DNA from: CBDCRK01 sp965220955
GTDB lineage: Bacteria; Desulfobacterota; Binatia; Bin18; CBDCRK01
NCBI GenBank assembly: GCA_965220955.1
Contig: CBDCRK010000038.1
Coordinates: 1 to 34,009, forward strand
DNA: 34,009 bases
Reading direction: 5' to 3'
The translations under genes were made by a program, and so were the position numbers. A model generated the notes under the pieces. The model had not been told where the DNA came from and did no database searches. It saw nothing but the letters and a program-made list of their open reading frames with translations. Each line of letters starts with the position of its first letter. Within the stretch, counting starts at the first letter, position 1. Shown one piece after another: positions 20,475 through 29,293 of the stretch.

Positions 20475-21953
20475 TTAAGTTTTGTCTGCCTCTACCGTCC
20501 ACACAGTCCCCTGAGGGGTGTCCTGGAGAACAATCCCCCGCTGACCGAGTTGGGCACGGATAGCATCAGCCCTCTGGAAATCCTTGGCTTTACGGGCCGC
20601 AACACGCTCGGCAATAAGACTCTCAATTTCCTCCTGGGCTAGACCAGAGCGCTCACGCCCTCGCCGTCGGGTCTCCTCTAAGAACGCGGTGGGCTCTTCA
20701 TCCATTATGCCCAAGACCGAGGCAATCTGGACTAAGTCCTGGCGGAATTCAGCCAGAGCCGAGGGCGGCTCCCCGCGTCTTGGCCGGCCACCTTTTTCGC
20801 CACTATCAAGGCGCCGGTTGAGGTCCCGTATGGTCTCAAAAATAACCCCTAAAGCACGGGTGGTATTGAAATCGTTGTCCATGGCCTCACAGAAAGAAGT
20901 AATCAAGGGAGATCCCTGAGCGCCGAAGCCGGAGGGTTGAGATGCAAAGGAAAGTTGTCCTCCCAAAGCCTCATCTACCCGGGCTAGCGTTTCATAGATG
21001 CGGGTCAGCCCTTTTCCTGCCTCTTGCAGTCGCTGCTCGGAAAAATCCAGAGGACCACGGTAGTGGCCGGAGAGCAGAAAGAAGCGGAGCACCTCCGGCG
21101 CCACTTTGTCCATGGCCTCACGAATGGTGAGAATATTGCCCACAGACTTGGACATTTTCTCTTGCTCAAGCGTCACCATACCGTTGTGTAACCAGTACCG
21201 AGCCAGGGCCCTGCCCTTGGCGCCCTCAGACTGGGCAATCTCGTTCTCGTGATGAGGAAAAATCAGGTCAGACCCACCACCATGAATGTCAAACGGCTGG
21301 CCTAGATATTGCGTGCTCATCACCGAACACTCAATATGCCACCCCGGCCGCCCCTCTCCCCAAGGGCTCTCCCACCATGGCTCCCCCGGCTTGCTTGCCT
21401 TCCACAGGGCAAAGTCCATGGGATGACGTTTGCGCTCATCTACCTCAATCCGCGCCCCGGCCATCATTTCTTCCAGGCGTCGGTGTGAGAGTTTGCCATA
21501 GCCCAGAAACTGCTCCACCACAAAGTAGACATCCCCATCTATGGCATAGGCCAATCCCTTTTCTTCTAATTCCTGGATCAGACCGATCATCCCCGAGATG
21601 TGTTGGGTGGCTCGCGGTTCATGCGTTGGGCTAAGACAACGCAGAAGTTGCATATCCTCGGTAAACTCCCGGATATATTGCTCCGCTAACTCTTGGAATG
21701 AGATGCCCCGCTCATTGGCTCGACTGATGATCCGGTCGTCTATGTCGGTAAAGTTACGAACAAAGGTAACCTCGTAGCCAAGAAAGCGCAGATAGCGATA
21801 GATAACGTCAAACGTCACCTGGGCCCGGGCATGACCCACGTGCGAGCGGTCGTACACCGTCACCCCACAGACATACATGTTGACTTTACCCGGGTTGAGG
21901 GGAGTGAACTCTTCTTCTTTACCGGAGAGAGTATTGTAAATACGCAGCGCCAT
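20475..21953 (-). CDS. cysS: Cysteinyl-tRNA synthetase
   Basis: A 492-residue class I tRNA synthetase that charges tRNA-Cys. The start MALRIYNTLSGKEEEF at 21953 matches the family; a frame extension to 21989 is not needed. The signature HIGH motif is HVGH (TVYDRSHVGHARAQVTFD), and KMSKS is present (EQEKMSKSVGNILTIREA). Zinc ligands fit Cys of YVCGVTVYD, Cys of WHIECSVMS and His of FDIHGGGSDLIFPHHENE. The C-terminal helical anticodon domain is present (LIAERVAARKAKDFQRADAI). The length is slightly above the usual 460-470. A G/C-rich palindromic repeat lies directly upstream, so control of expression is not obvious. Confidence 0.97.
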   Translation of the reverse strand: MALRIYNTLSGKEEEFTPLNPGKVNMYVCGVTVYDRSHVGHARAQVTFDVIYRYLRFLGYEVTFVRNFTDIDDRIISRANERGISFQELAEQYIREFTEDMQLLRCLSPTHEPRATQHISGMIGLIQELEEKGLAYAIDGDVYFVVEQFLGYGKLSHRRLEEMMAGARIEVDERKRHPMDFALWKASKPGEPWWESPWGEGRPGWHIECSVMSTQYLGQPFDIHGGGSDLIFPHHENEIAQSEGAKGRALARYWLHNGMVTLEQEKMSKSVGNILTIREAMDKVAPEVLRFFLLSGHYRGPLDFSEQRLQEAGKGLTRIYETLARVDEALGGQLSFASQPSGFGAQGSPLITSFCEAMDNDFNTTRALGVIFETIRDLNRRLDSGEKGGRPRRGEPPSALAEFRQDLVQIASVLGIMDEEPTAFLEETRRRGRERSGLAQEEIESLIAERVAARKAKDFQRADAIRAQLGQRGIVLQDTPQGTVWTVEADKT

Positions 21954-21978
21954 AATGATTTCCCGCAGAACCTTATAG

Positions 21979-22067
21979 CCCTCCCCCACCCCTGGAGGGA
22001 GAGGGTTAGGGGGAAGGGAAAAGTCTGCACTCTCTTTTGCACCCCTACCCTAACCCGAGGGGGAGGG
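21979..22067. repeat. Nested palindromic repeat (C/G-rich) between cysS and acsA
   Basis: CCCTCCCCC (21979-21987) pairs with GAGGGGGAGGG (22057-22067). Inside, GAGGGTTAGGGGG pairs with CCCCTACCCTAACCC. The element is about 89 bases, with no frame. Its words resemble those at 10494-10514 (CCCTCACCCTAGCCCTCTCC). It is likely a dispersed extragenic palindrome that may fold as RNA downstream of acsA. Confidence 0.6.
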
Positions 22068-22102
22068 AGTGTCATGGAAAGCTGATATAGCCTGGGTTTT
22101 CT

Positions 22103-24046
22103 TTATGCTTCCTCCGACTCATACTGCTCTTTGAGCATAGCCACCACCGTGGGGTCTGCCAGGGTAGTGGTGTCGCCCAGTGCCCGTCCCTCAGCTACAT
22201 CGCGCAAAAGCCGGCGCATGATCTTACCGCTTCGCGTTTTAGGCAGCTCAGCGGCAAAGATGATGTCGTCCGGTCGAGCAATAGCACTAATCTTTCTGGT
22301 GACATGCTCTTTGAGCTCGTCAATAAGTTGAGAGGAAGTATCGATTCCCTCCTTCACCGTAACAAAGGCAGCAATCGCCTGCCCCTTGATCTCATGGTCC
22401 TTGCCAATAGCTGCAGCTTCGGCAACCTTGGGATGATCGACCAGAGAGCTTTCAACCTCATAAGTGCTGAGACGGTGACCAGCTACATTGATCACATCAT
22501 CTACTCTGCCCAGGAGCCAAAAGTAGCCATCCGCGTCCCGCTTAGCCCCATCCCCAGTGAAGTAGATATCGTTGCCATAGCGACTCCAGTAGACCTCTAC
22601 ATAGCGATCAGGGTCTCCATAAAGAGTACGCAGCATCGCCGGCCAGGGCTTTTTGAGCACTAAGTAGCCACTGTCCGAGGGCTCTCCTCTCTCATTCAAT
22701 ATCTCGGCCTCAACCCCAGGAAAGGGCCGAGTAGCTGAGCCAGGCTTGAGCGAGGTAATGCCGGCAAGAGGGGTAATAAGAATCATGCCCGTTTCGGTCT
22801 GCCACCAAGTGTCTACAATCGGGCAGCGTCCCTGTCCAATGTATTGGTGATACCAGATCCAGGCCTCGGGGTTGATCGGCTCCCCTACGCTACCAAGGAG
22901 ACGCAGGGTTGAGAGGTTATGTTTTTGCGGCCATTCTGGCCCCCAGCGCATAAACGAACGAATGGCGGTGGGCGCGGTGTAGAGGACGGTTACTCCATAG
23001 CGCTCGATAATCTCCCACCAACGGTCACGTGCTGGATAATCCGGGGTTCCCTCGTACATCACCCCTGTAGCGCCATTCGACAATGGTCCATAAACAACGT
23101 AGCTGTGACCCGTGACCCAACCAATGTCGGCAGTGCACCAGAAAACATCCTCTTCCTTAAGATCAAAAACCCACTTGGTTGTGGTTGTTACCCCTGTCAG
23201 ATAGCCACCCGTGGTGTGGACAATACCCTTAGGTTTGCCGGTGGTGCCGCTAGTGTAGAGGGTATAAAGCATATCTTCACTGTCCATCTCCTCAGCCGGG
23301 CAGGGCCAAGAGGCCTCGGCCATAAGGTCATCCCACCAAAAGTCTCGCCCTGGCTGCATTTCAGCATAGCGCTCTACCCCAACGCGTTTGACAACCACCA
23401 CTTTTTCCACTGAAGGGCACTCTTTGAGCGCTTCATCGGCATTTGGCTTTAAAGGAACAACCGCTCCCCTCCGGTAACCCCCGTCTGCAGTAATCATAAG
23501 CTTGGTCTGGGCGTCATGTACACGGTCGCGGATTGACTCCGGGCTAAACCCGCCAAATATCACGCTGTGCACCGCCCCAATGCGAGCGCAGGCAAGCATG
23601 GCAATAGGCAGCTCTGGAACCATGGGAAGGTAGATGGTGACCCGGTCGCCTTTTTTGATGCCCAGGTTTTTGAGCACGCTGGCAAATTTGTTCACCTCAC
23701 GGTAGAGGTCCCAGTAGGTCAGCACCCGTTCTTCATCCCGCTCACCCAGCCAGATAAAAGCCGCCTTGTTGCGTCTGGCCGTACGCACATGACGATCCAG
23801 ACAGTTGACCGAGGCATTGACCTTGCCGCCAAGGAACCACTTGGCCCAGGGTGGGTTCCACTCCAGCACTTTGTCCCACTTCTTGGCCCACTCTAGCTGT
23901 TCTGCTTGTTCGGCCCAGAAGGTCTCCAAATTCTTGCCTTTTTCGTACACCGTCTCTTCCCGCACTATGGCTTGCCGACGAAACTCTTCCGGCGGCGGGA
24001 ACTGACGCTGCTCATCCAGTAAAGCCTCAATTGCCTTGTCTGCCAT
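22103..24046 (-). CDS. acsA: Acetyl-CoA synthetase (AMP-forming)
   Basis: A 647-residue adenylate-forming enzyme that makes acetyl-CoA from acetate, ATP and CoA. The core motifs are all there: YTSGTTGKPKGIVHTTGGY (about residues 265-284), WWQTETGMILITPLAG (about 416), GDGAKRDADGYFWLLGRVDD, VINVAGHRLSTYEVESSL and PKTRSGKIMRRLLR with the lysine that is acetylated in the regulated enzymes. WFLGGKVNASVNCLDRHV marks the N-terminal acetyl-CoA synthetase domain. The ribosome site is AAGGAGGGGGT just before ATG. It faces the mla operon across a 113-base divergent gap. Length is normal. Confidence 0.98.
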   Translation of the reverse strand: MADKAIEALLDEQRQFPPPEEFRRQAIVREETVYEKGKNLETFWAEQAEQLEWAKKWDKVLEWNPPWAKWFLGGKVNASVNCLDRHVRTARRNKAAFIWLGERDEERVLTYWDLYREVNKFASVLKNLGIKKGDRVTIYLPMVPELPIAMLACARIGAVHSVIFGGFSPESIRDRVHDAQTKLMITADGGYRRGAVVPLKPNADEALKECPSVEKVVVVKRVGVERYAEMQPGRDFWWDDLMAEASWPCPAEEMDSEDMLYTLYTSGTTGKPKGIVHTTGGYLTGVTTTTKWVFDLKEEDVFWCTADIGWVTGHSYVVYGPLSNGATGVMYEGTPDYPARDRWWEIIERYGVTVLYTAPTAIRSFMRWGPEWPQKHNLSTLRLLGSVGEPINPEAWIWYHQYIGQGRCPIVDTWWQTETGMILITPLAGITSLKPGSATRPFPGVEAEILNERGEPSDSGYLVLKKPWPAMLRTLYGDPDRYVEVYWSRYGNDIYFTGDGAKRDADGYFWLLGRVDDVINVAGHRLSTYEVESSLVDHPKVAEAAAIGKDHEIKGQAIAAFVTVKEGIDTSSQLIDELKEHVTRKISAIARPDDIIFAAELPKTRSGKIMRRLLRDVAEGRALGDTTTLADPTVVAMLKEQYESEEA

Positions 24047-24159
24047 ACCCCCTCCTTACCAGAGAGTCTTTTGTTCTATAACCCACATGCTAGATTAGGG
24101 TATCAATTACATAGAAACGGATCTCCTGGCAAGCTCTCCCTTGAGAGGAGAACAAGCCT

Positions 24160-25014
24160 GTGCTAGTGGATTTCCTCTCCCTGGTACAGGAAATGGGGGA
24201 CAGAAAACGGAGAAAGGGCAAAAAGAGGGCTGTGGAAATTGCTCTAACAGTTTTGCGACAATGGGCCCGGGTTACCCTCCAGGTCCTGGGTGAGATGGGG
24301 AGTATGGGGCTTTTCATGGGAACCGCGCTGATGTGGGCTTTTACTCCCCCCTTTCAGTGGCGCCGCCTTATCCGCCAGATCCACTTCTTTGGGGCTCGCC
24401 CCCTTCTCTTGATTGTTTTTACTGGTGCGTTCACTGGCTTGATACTAGGGCTGCAGGCATACTTTACCCTACGCCGGTTTGGCTCCGAGGCCTTCTTGGG
24501 ACCAGGAGTGGGGGTAATCCTGATCCGCGAGCTCGGACCCGTGCTCTCAGCTTTGATGATTACCGGTCAGGTCGGCTCGGCTCTGGCAGCCGAGATCGGG
24601 ATTATGCGCATTACCGAGCAGATTGACGCGTATGAGGCTATGGCGCTTAACCCCATCAAATATCTTGTGGTCCCCAACTTGCTGGCCGCCGCTCTTGCCT
24701 TTCCACTTCTCGATAGCATTTTTGTTGTCATTGGCATCTATGGCGGTTATCTTGTGGGAGTAGAACTCTTAGGGGTAAGCTCAGGAACCTATTTCTCGGG
24801 GATGAGCAATATGGTCACTTCGGCGGATATCTGGACTGGCATTTACAAATCGCTCTCGTTTGGTGTGATTGTAGCCTGGGTATGCTGCTACAAAGGGTAC
24901 TTTGCCACCCGTGGAGCCGAGGGGGTGAGCAGGGCTACTACCCAGGCGGTGGTGATGTGCTCGGTGCTCATCCTGGTGTGGAACTACTTTCTTGACAGTG
25001 TTCTAGTACAATGA
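24160..25014 (+). CDS. mlaE: MlaE-type lipid transport permease (ABC transporter)
   Basis: A 284-residue inner-membrane permease. It has several hydrophobic segments, at about residues 75-100 (LLLIVFTGAFTGLILGLQAY), 125-150 (ILIRELGPVLSALMITGQVG), 175-200, 205-225 and 260-280. The conserved segment RELGPVLSALMITGQVGSAL and AAEIGIMRITEQIDAYEAMA is the MlaE/DUF140 hallmark. It forms the membrane part of the Mla complex, which keeps outer-membrane lipid asymmetry. GTG 24160 is chosen because GGAGA lies at good distance; ATG 24193 is the alternative. The stop overlaps mlaF by ATGA. Confidence 0.93.
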   Translation: MLVDFLSLVQEMGDRKRRKGKKRAVEIALTVLRQWARVTLQVLGEMGSMGLFMGTALMWAFTPPFQWRRLIRQIHFFGARPLLLIVFTGAFTGLILGLQAYFTLRRFGSEAFLGPGVGVILIRELGPVLSALMITGQVGSALAAEIGIMRITEQIDAYEAMALNPIKYLVVPNLLAAALAFPLLDSIFVVIGIYGGYLVGVELLGVSSGTYFSGMSNMVTSADIWTGIYKSLSFGVIVAWVCCYKGYFATRGAEGVSRATTQAVVMCSVLILVWNYFLDSVLVQ

Positions 25015-25757
25015 TCCGTGTAGTCAACTTGCATAAAGCCTTTGATGGCCATAAGGTATTAGCCGGGGTGAATCTGGAAGTTCCAGATAGAGAAATCTAT
25101 GTGGTCATTGGGCAAAGTGGTGTGGGCAAGAGCTGTCTCTTAAAGCATTTCATTGGCCTTATGCGCCCTGATGAGGGAGAAGTGTGGGTTGATGGGGTTG
25201 AGGTCAGCGCTTTGCGCGGCCGGGCGCTCAACCAACTACGCAACCGTTTTGGGGTATTGTTTCAGGGGGGAGCCCTCTTTGACTCGCTCACGGTCTTTGA
25301 CAATGTTGCCTTCCCCCTGCGGGAGAAGACTCGTCTGAGCGAGACAACCATCCGCCAGAAAGTCCACGAACGCCTGGCTCAGGTTGGCCTATCAGGGACG
25401 GACGAAAAGTATTCCTCAGAGCTCTCCGGGGGCATGCGCAAGCGGGTGGCACTGGCGCGAGCCCTGGTCACTGACCCTGACATCCTGCTCTTTGACGAGC
25501 CGACCACGGGTCTAGACCCCATTCGGGTCAATGCTGTCCATCAGCTTGTCCTCGACATGCACCGCCTCTTCAACTTTACTGCTATTATAGTGAGCCATGA
25601 GATTCCAGAGATCTTTGCTATAGCCACTCGGGTGGCCGTACTACACGAGGGCGTTATTATTGCCACCGGCATTCCAGCCGAGATCCAGGCTTCCGCAGAT
25701 CCAGTGGTACAACAATTTATTGCCGGAAGGGCTGAGGGCCCCATTGAGGCGAATTGA
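25011..25757 (+). CDS. mlaF: MlaF-type lipid transport ATPase
   Basis: A 248-residue ABC ATPase that powers the Mla complex. Walker A is GQSGVGKSCLLKHFIG (about residues 33-48), Q-loop VLFQGGALFDSLTVFDNVAF, signature LSGGMRKRVALARALV, Walker B DILLFDEPTTGLDPI and the switch His in VSHEIPEI. These match MlaF closely, including the FQGGALFDSLTVFxNV stretch. Its ATG overlaps the mlaE stop and mlaD follows 15 bases later. All residues needed for ATP hydrolysis are present. Confidence 0.96.
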   Translation: MIRVVNLHKAFDGHKVLAGVNLEVPDREIYVVIGQSGVGKSCLLKHFIGLMRPDEGEVWVDGVEVSALRGRALNQLRNRFGVLFQGGALFDSLTVFDNVAFPLREKTRLSETTIRQKVHERLAQVGLSGTDEKYSSELSGGMRKRVALARALVTDPDILLFDEPTTGLDPIRVNAVHQLVLDMHRLFNFTAIIVSHEIPEIFAIATRVAVLHEGVIIATGIPAEIQASADPVVQQFIAGRAEGPIEAN

Positions 25758-25772
25758 GGAAAGAACGAGCGG

Positions 25773-26294
25773 ATGAAAAAGCTCGACCTGGAACTGGCGG
25801 TTGGCCTTCTTCTCCTGGTTGTCATTGCCACCCTGACCTATATTTCTATCCGTTTGGGAGATATTGGTTTCAGCGAATGGGGCTATACGGTGTACGCTGA
25901 TTTTGCTACCGCAGGAGGCCTGCAAAGCGGGGCTGTAGTAGAATTAGCTGGGGTTGAGATCGGCCGGGTGGAATCGGTCGACCTAGCGAATTATCAAGCC
26001 AGGGTGGCTCTGAAGATCCGCCACGATATTGAGCTGCAGGACGATGCGGTTGTTACAATCAGGAGCAAAGGGCTGATTGGCGAGAGGTATATAGAGGTCA
26101 CTCCCGGGAGGGCAGAAACATTGATCTCACCTGGTAGCCATATCCGCCAAACCGAGTCACCCATAGATATTGAGGATTTGCTTGGCGGATTAATCTTTGG
26201 CGCAAATCTTGAGACGCCAGATCGAAGCGGGGCATCAGACAGAGAGCCCACCCTGCAAGAAAATTCGGACCCCTGGGCTCTAGACCTGGAGTGA
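25773..26294 (+). CDS. mlaD: MlaD-type MCE-domain protein
   Basis: A 173-residue protein with one N-terminal membrane helix (ELAVGLLLLVVIATLTYISI) and one MCE domain: YTVYADFATAGGLQSGAVVE, AGVEIGRVESVDLANYQAR, DAVVTIRSKGLIGERYIEV and PGSHIRQTESPIDIEDLL. MlaD forms a hexameric ring in the periplasm through which lipids pass. The C-terminal tail after the MCE domain is short and acidic. It is co-transcribed with mlaE and mlaF and followed by mlaA after about 90 bases. Confidence 0.95.
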   Translation: MKKLDLELAVGLLLLVVIATLTYISIRLGDIGFSEWGYTVYADFATAGGLQSGAVVELAGVEIGRVESVDLANYQARVALKIRHDIELQDDAVVTIRSKGLIGERYIEVTPGRAETLISPGSHIRQTESPIDIEDLLGGLIFGANLETPDRSGASDREPTLQENSDPWALDLE

Positions 26295-26386
26295 GGCGGG
26301 AATTAAGAGTATAATGAAAGTATGCGATTAACTATCTTCAGGGGTCAGCAATCGGGAGTTAGAGTAGGAGGAGAGAGAGGAAAGGA

Positions 26387-27129
26387 ATGGCCAAAATAGT
26401 TGTAGCAATATTGACAGGTGTTCTGGTTGTTGGGTTCGGAACCCCAGTGGTCATAGCCCAAATCGGAGAATCTATGGAGGACCAGGAAGAATCTGTAGAA
26501 AACCGGGCTCAAGCGCCCTACCCAGATCCCCTAGAGTCCTTCAACCAGAAAATGTTTTGGTTTAATCTCCGGCTCGATAGTTACGTACTGAGACCAGTTG
26601 CCACCGCATATGATCGGATTCTTCCTGATGCGGTTCAGAGTGGGATCGGCCGTTTCTTTCAGAATCTTGGGGTTGTGAAACGTTTTGCTAACAACCTCTT
26701 TCAGGCCAAGTTTCGTGGAGCTGGGCAGGAGTTAGGGCGCTTTGCCATTAATAGTACTCTGGGGGGTGCTGGTTTTTTGACGCAGCAGGTAGGTGGTTTG
26801 ATCTTGAGGCGAGCCCTGAGGATTTTGGTCAAACCCTGGCAACCTATGGTGTCGAGCCGGGCGCCTACATAGTGTTGCCGTTTTTCGGTCCATCCACGAT
26901 CCGAGATGCTTGTGGCTTTGCAGTGGATAGCGCTCTCAACCCTATGAACTATCTCCTTTCCACGACTGAGGTGATTGCGGCGAGGAGCGGTATTGTGGTC
27001 GGCAGCACGGTTAACTATCGCTCTACTAACCTAGAGCTGTTCGCGGACGTGGATAGGTTTGCCCTTGACCTCTATGGCGCGGTGCAGGACGCTTATTTGC
27101 AAAGGCGGGAGAAAGAGGTTGAAGAATGA
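26387..27129 (+). pseudogene. mlaA: MlaA (VacJ) outer-membrane lipid export protein, frameshifted
   Basis: The protein begins with a signal-like helix (AKIVVAILTGVLVVGFGTPV) and the family segment DPLESFNQKMFWFNLRLDSY, then NNLFQAKFRGAGQELGRFAI and NSTLGGAGF. The frame breaks at the six-T run 26773-26778. One more T restores FDAAGRWFDLEASPEDFGQT, then GVEPGAYIVLPFFGPSTIRD and ALNPMNYLLS to the stop at 27127-27129. The restored protein of about 247 residues has a normal length. MlaA removes misplaced phospholipids from the outer membrane. No lipobox Cys is present after the signal region, unlike in most MlaA proteins. A frameshift in a core gene in a T run should first be tested as a base-calling error. 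Confidence 0.9.
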
Positions 27130-27170
27130 ATTTTCCTCTTTGACCCTCTTCTATTCGGAGGAAGAGATTT

Positions 27171-27199
27171 TTGAGTAAATTTGATAAGATTGATAAGAT
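27171..27199 (+). promoter_or_regulatory. Possible promoter in front of mlaC
   Basis: TTGAGT (27171-27176) and TAAGAT (27194-27199) are separated by 17 bases in an AT-rich gap between mlaA and mlaC. Match is 5 of 6 and 4 of 6. It would start a transcript about 30 bases before the mlaC ATG. Co-transcription from the upstream operon is equally possible. Confidence 0.3.
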
Positions 27200-27237
27200 A
27201 GGTCCTGTGAGAGAGAATTTGGGATAAAGAAAGTTTT

Positions 27238-27888
27238 ATGCCAGGTCTTCGCTTAGTATTCTGGAGGGTCATTGGTGCTGGCCTCTTGACTCTGCTTGCC
27301 AGCCCCTGGGCTGAGCCCACCAGCGCCAGGGCTGAGGAGTCTCCTTTAGAGCGGATTCGCTCTACTACTGAGCAGGCTATTGCCATTCTCCAGGACCCTG
27401 TCTACCAGAAACAAGATCATCACCAGGAAAGAATAGAAAAACTTAAGGAGATCGTTCTACCTTACCTCGACTCCCAGGAGATAGCCAAACGCGCCCTTGG
27501 GGTCCATTGGCGCAATCGAACTGAAGACGAGAAAAATGAGTTTATCCAGCTCTTTATCGAATTGGTGGAAATATCCTACGGCGGCCTGCTCAGTCGTTAT
27601 ACAAGCGATGTGCAGTTCTTCTTCGACCAAGAGCGTATCGACAACGGATTTGCCGAGGTAGATACCCGGATTCTCAGTCCTGCCTACGAAAAAACCTTCT
27701 CGGTCAACTACAAACTACACAGGGTACGAGGAATATGGCTGATCTACGACGTAGTTATCGAGAATGTGAGCATGGTCCGTAACTATCGGAGCCAATTCAG
27801 CCGCATCATTAGCAAGTCATCCTATGAAGGGCTGATTCAGGTCATCGAGAGAAAGCTGCAAGAGCTTAATACCCCTCCCTCTTCTTAA
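27238..27888 (+). CDS. mlaC: MlaC-type periplasmic lipid carrier
   Basis: A 216-residue protein with an N-terminal signal peptide (FWRVIGAGLLTLLASPWA, cut near SARA-EES). The MlaC/Ttg2D core follows: SPLERIRSTTEQAIAILQD, LKEIVLPYLDSQEIAKRALG, EKNEFIQLFIELVEISYGGL, VDTRILSPAYEKTFSVNYKL and GIWLIYDVVIENVSMVRNYR, then RSQFSRIISKSSYEGLIQVI. MlaC shuttles phospholipids between the outer-membrane MlaA and the inner-membrane MlaFED complex. All features are normal. It ends convergent with the dehydrogenase gene, 25 bases apart. Confidence 0.95.
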   Translation: MPGLRLVFWRVIGAGLLTLLASPWAEPTSARAEESPLERIRSTTEQAIAILQDPVYQKQDHHQERIEKLKEIVLPYLDSQEIAKRALGVHWRNRTEDEKNEFIQLFIELVEISYGGLLSRYTSDVQFFFDQERIDNGFAEVDTRILSPAYEKTFSVNYKLHRVRGIWLIYDVVIENVSMVRNYRSQFSRIISKSSYEGLIQVIERKLQELNTPPSS

Positions 27889-27913
27889 GTAAGCGTTCAC
27901 CTGTGCTTATTTT

Positions 27914-29158
27914 CTAAGGGTAGATCCCTCGGATTGCTATTGCCTCAGCCACCCGAGAAATCCCCAGAATCTGAGCAGCTGTGCGAGTATTGACCCCTTT
28001 GTCCTGTGTGGTTTGCAGGACGTCAGCAAAACCGCGGACCATAATCTGGCGGAGCCTCTGGTTAATTTCGTCTTCACTCCAGAAAAAGGACTGCAGGTCC
28101 TGTACCCATTCGAAATACGACACCGTTACCCCGCCAGCGTTGCACAGAATATCGGGAATAACGAACACCCCTCTGTCCTGCAGGATTTCGTCCGCCTCGG
28201 GGGTAACAGGGCCATTGGCTCCCTCGGCAACGATCCTGGCACGAATCCGGGGAGCGTTGTCAGCGGTAATCTGACCTGCTACCGCACATGGCATCAGCAC
28301 ATCACACTCTAGCTCCAGAATCTCAGCATTGGTCACCCCTTCGCCGTGCGGGTACCTAACCACCGATCCACTTTCACCCACATGGAGCAAAAGGTCCTCA
28401 ACAATAAGCCCCTGGGAATTGTATACTCCTCCTTGAGCATCGCTCACGGCAATGATTCTGCCTCCCTGCTCTTGCATGAGCCGGGCTGTTACAGAACCCA
28501 CTTTACCAAACCCCTGAACTACTACCCTTGCTCCCTCTACAGGTATTTCTCTATGCCTTAGTGCCTCTAGCGTGGTTACCATCACTCCTCGGCCGGTGGC
28601 CTCGTTTCTCCCCAGAGAGCCCCCAATGGGAAGTGGTTTGCCCGTGACCACGGCCGGAACTGAGTAACCACGGTGCATGCTGTAGGTGTCCATAATCCAG
28701 GCCATCTCTCTAGGACCGGTACCCATATCCGGGGCAGGAATATCTCCTTCCGGACTCATCAGAACGCTAATCTCAGTAGCATAGCGACGAGTCAGATTTT
28801 GCAACTCCCGCACCGATAGATCTTTAGGATCACACACCACCCCACCTTTGGCTCCTCCATACGGGATTCCCACCACTGCACACTTCCAGGTCATCCACAT
28901 TGCCAGGGCTCGCACCTCGTCCAAGGTAACGTCTGGATGATAGCGAATCCCGCCCTTTGTTGGCCCCCGGGCAGTGTTATGATGGACACGGTAGCCGGTA
29001 AACACCCGAACCGAGCCATTATCCATCTCTACGGGAAAATTCGTGGTAATTTCTCGCTGCGGAAAACGGAGGAAGTCAAGAATCCCGCCCTGGGGCTTAA
29101 GATACCGCACTGCTTTATCAAACTGCCTGAGTGCCATATCGTAAGGGTTTTCTGTCAT
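27914..29158 (-). CDS. gdhA: Glutamate/leucine dehydrogenase (GdhA type)
   Basis: A 414-residue dehydrogenase, full length. The catalytic region is LAMWMTWKCAVVGIPYGGAK, then GGVVCDP and PEGDIPAPDMGTGPREMAW; the nucleotide-binding glycine motif is VVQGFGKVGSVTARLMQEQG; IGGSLGRNEATGRGV and PVTPEADEILQDRGVFVIPD and NAGGVTVSYFEWVQD are also present. These are hallmarks of the small hexameric NAD(P) glutamate dehydrogenases; the closely related Leu/Val dehydrogenases share them. The ribosome site GAAAGATAT is poor but AAGGAGAAAG lies before the ATG. It is divergent from the AIR-synthase-like gene across 135 bases. Confidence 0.95.
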   Translation of the reverse strand: MTENPYDMALRQFDKAVRYLKPQGGILDFLRFPQREITTNFPVEMDNGSVRVFTGYRVHHNTARGPTKGGIRYHPDVTLDEVRALAMWMTWKCAVVGIPYGGAKGGVVCDPKDLSVRELQNLTRRYATEISVLMSPEGDIPAPDMGTGPREMAWIMDTYSMHRGYSVPAVVTGKPLPIGGSLGRNEATGRGVMVTTLEALRHREIPVEGARVVVQGFGKVGSVTARLMQEQGGRIIAVSDAQGGVYNSQGLIVEDLLLHVGESGSVVRYPHGEGVTNAEILELECDVLMPCAVAGQITADNAPRIRARIVAEGANGPVTPEADEILQDRGVFVIPDILCNAGGVTVSYFEWVQDLQSFFWSEDEINQRLRQIMVRGFADVLQTTQDKGVNTRTAAQILGISRVAEAIAIRGIYP

Positions 29159-29222
29159 ATCTTTCTCCTTTGCCGATCCAAGCGGAGCGTTAGTTAGCGG
29201 ACTTATCCCGCAACTTTTCCTC

Positions 29223-29243
29223 TACCATGGTAATATAGTACCA
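29223..29243. promoter_or_regulatory. Palindromes in the gdhA divergent region
   Basis: TACCATGGTA (29223-29232) is a perfect ten-base palindrome, and TGGTA-ATATAG-TACCA (29228-29243) overlaps it. They sit in the gap between gdhA (minus) and the AIR-synthase-like gene (plus). A shared operator is possible but nothing identifies the regulator. Confidence 0.3.
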
Positions 29244-29293
29244 CAGGCAGAAGAGAGAACGGTAGACAAATAAGAAGGAGCAGGAGGTAAAGG

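Noticed and set aside
21954..22102. Possible T-box or other riboswitch upstream of cysS
   Set aside because: The sequence is a C/G-rich palindromic repeat with no T-box sequence (no UGGNACC-type bulge) and it resembles another intergenic repeat in the window.
22919..23896. Plus-strand frames opposite acsA
   Set aside because: The minus-strand AcsA is complete with all adenylation motifs; these frames are shadows.
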